Origin: an uncultured Verrucomicrobiales bacterium
GTDB lineage: Bacteria; Verrucomicrobiota; Verrucomicrobiia; Limisphaerales; JACDHS01
Assembly (NCBI GenBank): GCA_937983475.1
Contig: CALJZV010000232.1
Span: 1 to 9,683 of the forward strand
Direction: 5' to 3'
DNA: 9,683 nucleotides
The first letter of the stretch is position 1. Each line of letters opens with the position of its first letter. Below, piece after piece: positions 1 through 5,914 of the stretch. The notes below the pieces were generated by a model, which had not been told where the DNA came from, did no database searches, and was given only the letters and a program-made list of their open reading frames with translations. The position numbers were made by a program, and so were the translations under genes.

Positions 1-945
1 TGGAGCAACATCGTGGACGATGTCACCAACGTCACCAGCGATGTGTTCCTCGGCCTGGGGATGGCTTAAATCCACAACGTGAATGAGCAGGTCGGCCTGA
101 ACCACCTCCTCAAGCGTTGCCTTGAATGCCTCGACCAGTCCGTGCGGCAGTTTGCGAATGAAACCCACCGTGTCGGTGAGGAGCACGTTTTGATTGGTCG
201 GCAGGCGCAGCCGGCGCGTGGTCGGGTCCAGCGTGGCGAACATCTTGTGCTCGGCCAGCACGCAGGCGCCGGTAAGGGTGTTGAGCAGGGTGGATTTGCC
301 GGCGTTGGTGTAGCCGACAATGGAGGCCAACGGCCACAGGTTGCGCTGGCGCGACTGGCGCTGAATGCCGCGCTGGCGGCGAACCAATTCCAATTCCTCG
401 CGAATGCGCGCAATGCGGTCCTGCACGCGGCGGCGGTCGGTTTCCAACTGCGTTTCACCTTCACCGCCGCGCATGCCGATGCCACCCTTCTGCCGGGACA
501 AGTGCTCCCAGAATCCGGTCAGCCGCGGCAACAGGTGCTGCAATTGCGCCAGCTCAATCTGGAGTTTGCCTTCGCGGGTGCGGGCGCGTTGTGCAAAGAT
601 GTCCAGAATGAGCGACGTGCGGTCGAGAATTTTGCACCCGAAAATCTTTTCCAGGTTGCGGCTTTGGGCAGGCGACAACTCATCGTCAAAGATAACCGTG
701 TCTACATTGTTTTCCTTGCAGAACGTCGCAAACTCAGTGGCCTGGCCGCTGCCGATGAAGGTGCCGGCATTGGGAACATCCAGCTTCTGTGTGCCATCTC
801 CGGTAATTTCAGCGCCAGCGCTGCGGGCCAACTCACGAAGTTCATCAAGGGAATCGCGTGTTTCCCACGCGGAGCGCGATTTGAATTCCGCGCCAATCAG
901 AAAGACGCGTTCGGTCCGTCTATGTGTCGAAATGAGGGCTTTCAA
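1..945 (-). CDS. hflX: HflX GTPase, C-terminally truncated by the window edge
   Basis: HflX is a cytoplasmic GTPase that binds the 50S subunit and splits stalled or stressed ribosomes. Reading the minus strand gives 315 residues without a stop, running off the left edge. Visible are the N-terminal HflX domain (about 13-150), the glycine-rich family signature GGIGMRGGEGETQLE (154-168), a basic helical linker, the G1/Walker A motif GYTNAGKS (211-218) and the G3 motif DTVGF (258-262). The G4 and G5 motifs and C-terminal domain should lie beyond the window; the family usually has about 400 residues or more. The start is a TTG, the only usual start codon between the in-frame stop at 967-969 and the conserved segment RTERVFLIG (11-18 region). 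No ATG or GTG is available and no Shine-Dalgarno site is visible, so the start is less sure than the identity. It follows miaA by 77 nt, like the miaA-hfq-hflX order of E. coli but without hfq. Confidence 0.93.
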   Translation of the reverse strand, partial: MKALISTHRRTERVFLIGAEFKSRSAWETRDSLDELRELARSAGAEITGDGTQKLDVPNAGTFIGSGQATEFATFCKENNVDTVIFDDELSPAQSRNLEKIFGCKILDRTSLILDIFAQRARTREGKLQIELAQLQHLLPRLTGFWEHLSRQKGGIGMRGGEGETQLETDRRRVQDRIARIREELELVRRQRGIQRQSRQRNLWPLASIVGYTNAGKSTLLNTLTGACVLAEHKMFATLDPTTRRLRLPTNQNVLLTDTVGFIRKLPHGLVEAFKATLEEVVQADLLIHVVDLSHPQAEEHIAGDVGDIVHDVAP

Positions 946-1022
946 TGGGTCGTCGTATCGCTTGAATCAAATCAAACCTAGCATGTTTCATTGGCCTGAA
1001 AAGGCGGATTTTCCAAGGTCGC

Positions 1023-1937
1023 TTAATCGCTACAGGAAAGGTTTTCCAAAAGCTCGTCAGCCGCATCAGGTTCGTCGCAGTTCACCCACTCCAAAGCCAT
1101 TTGCCTGCGGAACCAGGTCATTTGCCGCTTGGCAAACTGGCGGGTGCGGATTTTGACCAGCTCAATGGTTTCCGAAAGCGGGCGTTCGCCGCGCAAGTGC
1201 TCAACCACCTGGCGATAGCCCAAAGCCTGGAGCGCGGTTTTATTTTCCGCCAACCCGCAGTCGAGCAACCGGCGCGTCTCCTCCACCAGGCCCTGATGGA
1301 ACATGGCGTCCACGCGTTCCTCGATGCGCCGGTTCAGCGCATCGCGCTCCCGCGACAGGCCAATGAACACCGCGCCTGAAGGGCTTAACCTTTCATTTTT
1401 CCAAGAGGCCCGTTGTTCAGAGAACGGTTTGCCCGTCGCGCGAATCACCTCCACTGCGCGAATGACACGCCGCGGATTCTGCCGGTCTATTTTCTCGTAA
1501 GTCATCGGGTCGGTTCGGCTCAATTCAGCCAGAAGTTCCTCCAAAGGCGTTTTCTCCAGCAGATCCCTTATTTTCCTATCGGCTGGAGGGGCTTGCCCAA
1601 GGCCTTCGAGATAGGCTTTGAAGTAAAGCCCCGTTCCACCGCAAAAGACCGGCGTTTTGCCGCGCGCGCGAATCCCCCGCTCGGCCTGTGCGGCCAGTTC
1701 GCGGAAGCGAGCGGCGTCAAACGGCTCGGTCACGTCCGCCACGTCAATGAGGTGATGCGGCACGCGGGCGCGCTCCCCAGCGGACTGCTTGGCGGTGCCG
1801 ATGTCCATGCCCCGGTACACCTGCATCGAGTCCACGGAGATGATTTCGCCGTGGAGGCGTTCCGCCAGGGCAAGGGCCAGCGTGGATTTGCCCACGGCGG
1901 TCGGGCCGGCAATGAAAATGGAACGGGGTTCAGGCAC
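1023..1937 (-). CDS. miaA: tRNA dimethylallyltransferase MiaA
   Basis: MiaA transfers a dimethylallyl group from DMAPP to N6 of A37 in tRNAs that read UNN codons, making i6A in the cytoplasm. The 304-residue product has normal length and all main motifs: the P-loop GPTAVGKS (11-18), the SVDSMQVYRGMDIGTAK segment (34-50) with the presumed catalytic Asp36, GGTGLY (100-105), QNPRRVIRAVEV (153-164), ALGYRQ (238-243) and the C-terminal RTRQFAKRQMTWFRRQ (264-279). The start is GTG at 1935-1937: an in-frame stop lies 24 nt upstream and the P-loop begins 10 residues in, leaving no alternative. No Shine-Dalgarno site is seen. It lies 38 nt after lgt and 77 nt before hflX, all on the minus strand, so it is probably a member of the same operon. 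Identity is very secure. Confidence 0.97.
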   Translation of the reverse strand: MPEPRSIFIAGPTAVGKSTLALALAERLHGEIISVDSMQVYRGMDIGTAKQSAGERARVPHHLIDVADVTEPFDAARFRELAAQAERGIRARGKTPVFCGGTGLYFKAYLEGLGQAPPADRKIRDLLEKTPLEELLAELSRTDPMTYEKIDRQNPRRVIRAVEVIRATGKPFSEQRASWKNERLSPSGAVFIGLSRERDALNRRIEERVDAMFHQGLVEETRRLLDCGLAENKTALQALGYRQVVEHLRGERPLSETIELVKIRTRQFAKRQMTWFRRQMALEWVNCDEPDAADELLENLSCSD

Positions 1938-1975
1938 GGCGGAATGCGTGGGTGTTGGACATCACGGCGAGCAGG

Positions 1976-2764
1976 TCATTTTTCCTGGGCGGGGCGTGGC
2001 AGTTTCCAGAGCAGAATGATTCCAGCCAGGATTGCCAGTATACCCATTGCTTGGCCCGGGCTGACCCAGCCCTGGAATAAATATTCCCGCGCGCTGTAGT
2101 CGCCCCGGAACTGTTCCACAATGGCGCGGAGCAGGGCGTAGCCGATGAGATACATTGCGAAGACCTGGCCGGGGAATTTCTTGCGCCGGTAAAACCAGGC
2201 CAAGCCGAGATACAGGCCAAAGTTCAAGACCGCCTCGTAAATTTGCGTGGGATGCACCGGCACGGCGTCGAACCCGACCGGATGGGTTTCGTGTCCCTCG
2301 GGAAACCGGATGGCCCACGGCAAAGAGCAGGGTTTGCCATGGCAGCAGCCGGTCATCAGGCAGCCGATGCGCCCAAACGCATGTCCCAGGGCGACGCTGG
2401 GCGCCAGGGCGTCGGCGAATTTCCACAGGGGAATTTTCTTCCAGCGCGCGTAAAAGATCGTGGCCAGCGACGCTCCGACGAACCCGCCGTAAAACACCAG
2501 CCCGCCGCCGCGAATGGCGAAGATCTTTGTGATTGGCTCTTGGGCAAAGTCCTGCTCCCAGTAGGTGACGACATGGAACAACCTCGCGCCGACCAGCGTG
2601 CCTAGCAGCAGCCACGGCACGGCGTCGGTGATTTTTTCCGGGTCAAGGTTGTCGCGCAATCCCCTGCGGCTGGCGGTCCAGATGCCCGCCAGGAAGCCCA
2701 GCGCCACAAAAACGCCATACCAGTGGATGGCGAAGTTCCCGAACTGAAATGCAATTGGATCCAC
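1976..2764 (-). CDS. lgt: Prolipoprotein diacylglyceryl transferase Lgt
   Basis: Lgt is an inner-membrane enzyme that moves diacylglycerol from phosphatidylglycerol to the lipobox cysteine of prolipoproteins, the first step of lipoprotein maturation. The 262-residue product has several hydrophobic segments, at about 12-30, 48-66, 85-105, 178-192, 200-215 and 237-254. It shows the family signature around GRIGC (131-135), the HPTQIYEA motif (171-178) and RAIVEQFRGD (213-222). The signature carries a Cys-rich variant (GCLMTGCCHGKP, 134-145) where E. coli Lgt has an Asn-containing stretch; from memory, Cys-rich forms are common outside Proteobacteria. The start is GTG at 2762-2764, with an in-frame stop 12 nt upstream; the opening MDPIAFQFGNFAIHWYG fits the family N terminus. 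It is 75 nt downstream of pheA and 38 nt upstream of miaA. Confidence 0.97.
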   Translation of the reverse strand: MDPIAFQFGNFAIHWYGVFVALGFLAGIWTASRRGLRDNLDPEKITDAVPWLLLGTLVGARLFHVVTYWEQDFAQEPITKIFAIRGGGLVFYGGFVGASLATIFYARWKKIPLWKFADALAPSVALGHAFGRIGCLMTGCCHGKPCSLPWAIRFPEGHETHPVGFDAVPVHPTQIYEAVLNFGLYLGLAWFYRRKKFPGQVFAMYLIGYALLRAIVEQFRGDYSAREYLFQGWVSPGQAMGILAILAGIILLWKLPRPAQEK

Positions 2765-2839
2765 AAACGGAGCTTAGTCCCAGGCGCTGAAAATTCAATT
2801 GGCAATGCCGTCGGGCGGGCTGGGCGCGTGTTGCGTGAG

Positions 2840-3901
2840 TCACTCGGCGTTGGGATAGGAGCCGAGCACCTTCACAAAATTGCATTCGGCCTCCAGGTCA
2901 GCAATGGCCCGGGCCACCTTGCGGTCGTTCATGTGACCATCGCAGTCCACGAAGAAGAAATATTCCCATGCCTTGCGCTTGCTGGGGCGCGACTCGATGC
3001 GGGTCATGTTCAGCTTATATTTTCTGAACGGCGCCAGCGCGCGGTGAAGCGCTCCCACCTTGTCGGCGATGCTCAGCATGAGGCTGGTGCGGTCATTGTG
3101 GGTTGCCGGGCTGCATTGACGCCCGAGCACCAGAAACCGGGTGGCATTGGCCTGGTTGTCCTGAATGTCGGTTTCCAGCAGATTGAGACCATAGCGCTCG
3201 GCGGCCAGGGAACTGGCGATGGCGGCGGAGGCTTTTTCCCGGGAAGCCAGATCGGCGGCGCGGGTAGTGGAGGACGTTTCAACAATCTCCACCTGGGGCA
3301 TGTGTGTTTGCAGCCAGCCGCGGCACTGGGCCAGCGCCTGCGGATGCGAAAAGATTTTTTTGACCTGTGCCCGCGTTTGGCGGCCCACCAGGCAGTGTTT
3401 AATGGGGAGAATGATCTGGGCGACGATCTTGAGGTCGCTTTCCACAAACATGTCCAGGGTGTGCGTGACGACGCCTTCGGTTGAATTTTCCACCGGCACC
3501 ACACCGTAGTCCGCGCGGTTTTTGCTCACCTCGGTGAACACGTCGGCAATGGTTTTCTGCGGCGCGTATTTCAGGCTGGAGCCAAAGCGCTGGATGGCCG
3601 CCTGGTGGGTGAAGGTCGCCTCCGGCCCGAGGAACGCGATGGTCATGGATTTTTCCAGCGACAGGGCGCTGGACATGATCTCTCGGTAGATGGCCCGCAG
3701 CGACTCGTTGGTGATGGGGCCCTTGTTGAGCTTGCAGGCGCGGTCCAAAACGGCCTGCTCGCGGTGTGGCGCGTAAATTTCCTGCCCGGCCTTGAGCTTG
3801 ATTTCGCCGATGGCCAGCACGTGCCGGGTGCGGTCGTTGCGCAGCCGGATGGTCTCGGCGTCGAGCTTGTCAATGGCCTTGCGATGCTCTGGAAGACTCA
3901 T
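2840..3901 (-). CDS. pheA: Bifunctional chorismate mutase/prephenate dehydratase (P-protein)
   Basis: This cytoplasmic fusion enzyme turns chorismate into prephenate and then phenylpyruvate, the committed branch to phenylalanine. The 353 residues divide into an AroQ-type chorismate mutase (about 1-85), a prephenate dehydratase (about 87-265) and a regulatory ACT domain (about 270-350). By alignment from memory with the E. coli enzyme, Arg7, Arg24 and Lys36 match its active-site Arg11, Arg28 and Lys39. The dehydratase shows FLGPEATFTHQAA (90-102), VPVENSTEG (135-143) and the catalytic TRF (254-256). The ACT domain keeps GAL (283-285) and ESRP (303-306), the phenylalanine-binding motifs, so feedback inhibition by phenylalanine is expected. 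The ATG start at 3899-3901 gives the full mutase domain. It lies 54 nt after scpB; no leader-peptide attenuator with Phe codons is evident in that gap. Confidence 0.96.
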   Translation of the reverse strand: MSLPEHRKAIDKLDAETIRLRNDRTRHVLAIGEIKLKAGQEIYAPHREQAVLDRACKLNKGPITNESLRAIYREIMSSALSLEKSMTIAFLGPEATFTHQAAIQRFGSSLKYAPQKTIADVFTEVSKNRADYGVVPVENSTEGVVTHTLDMFVESDLKIVAQIILPIKHCLVGRQTRAQVKKIFSHPQALAQCRGWLQTHMPQVEIVETSSTTRAADLASREKASAAIASSLAAERYGLNLLETDIQDNQANATRFLVLGRQCSPATHNDRTSLMLSIADKVGALHRALAPFRKYKLNMTRIESRPSKRKAWEYFFFVDCDGHMNDRKVARAIADLEAECNFVKVLGSYPNAE

Positions 3902-3955
3902 GGTGAACTGGGTGTTGCTTCGGAAATCAATGTTTGCAGAAAATATAACCGTGCT

Positions 3956-4696
3956 TTAAGTGGCCAACCGGTTGGTTTCCTCGGGCTGGGATTCAGCGCC
4001 AACCTCTGTGGTTTTGTCGGATTCGGTTTGGTTTTCCGGCAGCACGGCGCCGAGGTCTTTTTGCGCCAGTTCGTCGGGCGGCGCGGTGGCCAGGCCGGGA
4101 TCGGCGGTCAAAAGTTCCTCCGGCTTCTTGACCACAATTTTGCGCAGCTCATCGGCGGCGGGCAAATCCTCCAGGGATCGCAGGCCGAAGTATTCCAGAA
4201 ATTGCGGCGTGGTGCTGTACAGCGCGGGGCGTCCGCTCACCTCGGCGCGTCCGCTTTGCTCGATCAAGCCGCGCTCCAGCAACGTCTGCACAACGCCGTC
4301 CACGGCGACGCCGCGGATTTGCTCGATCTCGGCGCGGGTGATCGGCTGGCGGTAGGCGATGATGGCCATGGTCTCCAGCGCTGGTTGGGAAAGTCGGGGC
4401 GGACGCGGTTTTTGGCCGACCAGCGCAATGAGCCACGGGGCGTATTCGGACTGGCTGACAAACTGCCACGCGCCCGCGACGCAGGTGAGCCGGAAGCTGC
4501 GCGCGGCGGCTTCGTGCTCCTGCTGCAGGGTTTCGAGCGCGGCAACGATGTCCTCCTCCTTGGCCTTGCGAAAGGCCTTGGGGGCCTCCTCCTCGGACTG
4601 GCCGGCGGTTGTCGCCAGCACATCGCGGAGTTCACGGGGCGTGAGCGGCTTTTGCGAGGAAAACAGGATGGCTTCGAGAATGAATTTCAGTTCCAT
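3956..4696 (-). CDS. scpB: Segregation and condensation protein ScpB
   Basis: ScpB is the small winged-helix (kite) subunit of the SMC-ScpAB condensin, binding ScpA as a dimer and helping chromosome organisation and segregation. The 246-residue product starts with the typical MELKFILEAILFSSQKPLT. It contains the family core LSQPALETMAIIAYRQPITR (102-121) followed by EIEQIRGV (123-130), then SGRPALYSTT (154-163) and FLEYFGL (166-172). Two winged helices are expected at about 1-95 and 100-180. Residues from about 195 to the end are acidic and rich in Glu, Thr, Pro and Gln, probably disordered. The ATG at 4694-4696 matches the family N terminus. It lies 27 nt after scpA, the usual pairing, which supports both calls. 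There is no visible Shine-Dalgarno site. Confidence 0.96.
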   Translation of the reverse strand: MELKFILEAILFSSQKPLTPRELRDVLATTAGQSEEEAPKAFRKAKEEDIVAALETLQQEHEAAARSFRLTCVAGAWQFVSQSEYAPWLIALVGQKPRPPRLSQPALETMAIIAYRQPITRAEIEQIRGVAVDGVVQTLLERGLIEQSGRAEVSGRPALYSTTPQFLEYFGLRSLEDLPAADELRKIVVKKPEELLTADPGLATAPPDELAQKDLGAVLPENQTESDKTTEVGAESQPEETNRLAT

Positions 4697-4723
4697 GTCA
4701 GTTGGAAAAATCTAAGCGCCTGG

Positions 4724-5518
4724 TCAGTTTAATTCCTGCGGAGCCGGGGATTCGGCGGCAGCTTCCCCGGATGGATTGGGCGCGGCGGACGCGGGCGGCG
4801 CCTTGGTGATTTCAATGTCGCCGAAGTCATCGCCCTGCGAGCAGACCAGTTGCTTAAGGCGGATCAATTCGAGCAGGGCCAGGAAGGTGCAGACGACTTC
4901 CGAGCGCGTGGTGGCTTCCTCAAACAACTCGGAGAATTTCACCAACGGCTTCGTGGAAATAACCGTGATGAGCTGTTCGATTTTTTCGCTGACCGTCCAT
5001 TTGTCTTCAAAAATATCCCGAAGGTCCTCGCGCTTATTGACGCGTTTGAGGATGGCGTTGACGGCGTTGAGCAGGTCAAAAATGGAGGCTTGGGTGCGCG
5101 GCGCGGGCCGGTCGTCTTCGAACTGAACCCTGCCGGGCAATCGTGGGAAAACGGCCTCCTGCTCGGCTTCCTGGACGTGAAGGCGCGCGGCGGCGTCCTT
5201 GAACTTCTTGTATTCCACCAACTGTCGGATGAGTTCCCAGCGCGGATCCTCGCCGTCATCCTCGGCGTCGCCCTGGACCTGCTGGTCCTTGGGGAGCAGT
5301 TCGCGGCTCTTGATGTACATGAGCGTGGAGGCCATCACGAGGAACTCTCCGGCCACCTCCAGGTCGAGCGTGCGCATCAGCTCGACGTATTCGATGAACT
5401 GCGTGGCCAGCTTGGTGAGATTGACCTCGTAGATGTCCACCTCTTCCTTTTTGATGAGGTACAGAAGCAGGTCGAGGGGGCCCTCAAACACTTCGAATTT
5501 GACTTTGTATTCGGCCAT
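4724..5518 (-). CDS. scpA: Segregation and condensation protein ScpA (kleisin)
   Basis: ScpA is the kleisin that bridges the two SMC heads and binds ScpB. The 264-residue product has the N-terminal kleisin motif FEVFEGPLDLLLYLI (8-22), followed by KKEEVDIYEV (23-32). It also has the helix EFLVMASTLMYIKSRELLP (58-76) and a C-terminal winged helix with EVVCTFLALLELIRLKQL (207-224), which contacts the other SMC head. The last 25 or so residues are an Ala/Pro-rich, probably disordered tail. The frame stays open to an ATG at 5632, but I chose the ATG at 5516-5518 because MAEYKVKFEVFEGPLDLLL is the normal family N terminus and because a promoter-like sequence lies inside the would-be extension. It is the first gene of the minus-strand cluster and is divergent from the protease gene. 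Confidence 0.96.
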   Translation of the reverse strand: MAEYKVKFEVFEGPLDLLLYLIKKEEVDIYEVNLTKLATQFIEYVELMRTLDLEVAGEFLVMASTLMYIKSRELLPKDQQVQGDAEDDGEDPRWELIRQLVEYKKFKDAAARLHVQEAEQEAVFPRLPGRVQFEDDRPAPRTQASIFDLLNAVNAILKRVNKREDLRDIFEDKWTVSEKIEQLITVISTKPLVKFSELFEEATTRSEVVCTFLALLELIRLKQLVCSQGDDFGDIEITKAPPASAAPNPSGEAAAESPAPQELN

Positions 5519-5548
5519 GCAAACCGGTTGAACGCAAACGGCGCGGTC

Positions 5549-5577
5549 ATTAAAAACCGCCGCCGCTCCTTTGGCAA
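5549..5577 (-). promoter_or_regulatory. Sigma70-like promoter for the scpA operon
   Basis: On the minus strand, TTGCCA (5572-5577) and TTTAAT (5549-5554) are separated by 17 nt; each matches five of six consensus positions (TTGACA, TATAAT). The predicted transcript would start near 5540-5543, leaving a short leader of about 25 nt before the scpA ATG at 5518. No comparable promoter was seen in the gaps between the downstream minus-strand genes, so it may drive the whole cluster. The assignment rests on sequence match and position only. Confidence 0.55.
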
Positions 5578-5617
5578 CGCAATAGACGACAACGGGGGAA
5601 GTCCGGCGTTGCAAAGG
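5568..5617. repeat. Inverted repeat overlapping the scpA -35 box
   Basis: The left arm CCTTTGGCAACGC (5568-5580) and right arm GCGTTGCAAAGG (5606-5617) are complementary over 12 bp with a single extra G in the left arm, separated by 25 nt. The left arm contains the -35 hexamer (TGGCAA on the plus strand) of the predicted scpA promoter. This placement suits a repressor operator. It lies upstream of the predicted transcription start, so it would not form a hairpin in the scpA message. No known regulator site is recognised. Confidence 0.45.
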
Positions 5618-5689
5618 TGCCTTGGGACGCATGGCCGGTCGTCAAATTGCCGAGCCGCCGTTAACCGGGAGCGGGACTCGCCTTCCGTT

Positions 5690-5752
5690 GAATGCCCGAT
5701 GGAGAAGCGGTTCGGGCCTCTTTATTGTCCAATGCGAATCGGGCGGGCATTC
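5690..5752. repeat. Imperfect inverted repeat upstream of the protease gene
   Basis: GAATGCCCGAT (5690-5700) is complementary to the segment ATCGGGCGGGCATTC (5738-5752), apart from a 4-nt insertion in the right arm; the outer 8 bp (GAATGCCC/GGGCATTC) are perfect. A competing small hairpin is possible within the right half (AATGC at 5731-5735 with GCATT at 5747-5751). It lies about 165 nt before the protease start and could be an operator or a leader structure; the function is unknown. Confidence 0.3.
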
Positions 5753-5914
5753 GTCGGCCTGACGCAAAAGGGAGGGGCTGTCGCATCATGCAGACAACGG
5801 CTGTCGGCGAACTCAAAAGCGGCCATCAAGAACGGGACATTACAGGGGCCTGCATCCAGCATTGTCCGTTCGTTGTCCACACCTTCCTGCCGGGCAATTC
5901 ACTTCCACTTCATC

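Larger units (their letters stand above)
5519..5914. other. Divergent intergenic region between scpA and the protease gene
   Basis: This 396-nt region separates two divergently transcribed units. It holds the scpA promoter and inverted repeat near its left end, a second imperfect inverted repeat at 5690-5752, and three TTGTCC hexamers (5725-5730, 5862-5867, 5873-5878), the last two 11 nt apart. No convincing sigma70 promoter and no Shine-Dalgarno site was found for the protease gene at 5915. No RNA gene is recognised. Small open frames here do not look like genes. Confidence 0.6.

Noticed and set aside
79..981. 300-codon plus-strand open frame
   Set aside because: It is the antisense of hflX, whose GTPase motifs are clear on the minus strand; the plus-strand product shows no recognisable domain.
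1001..1020. Weak hairpin after the miaA stop (GAAAA and TTTTC arms)
   Set aside because: Only 5 A-T pairs at its core and no T-run; too weak to call a terminator between miaA and hflX.
5519..5632. N-terminal extension of ScpA to an upstream ATG at 5632
   Set aside because: The extra 38 residues do not match the family, and a good promoter lies inside this stretch. MAEYKVKFEVFEGPLDLLL at 5518 is the usual beginning.
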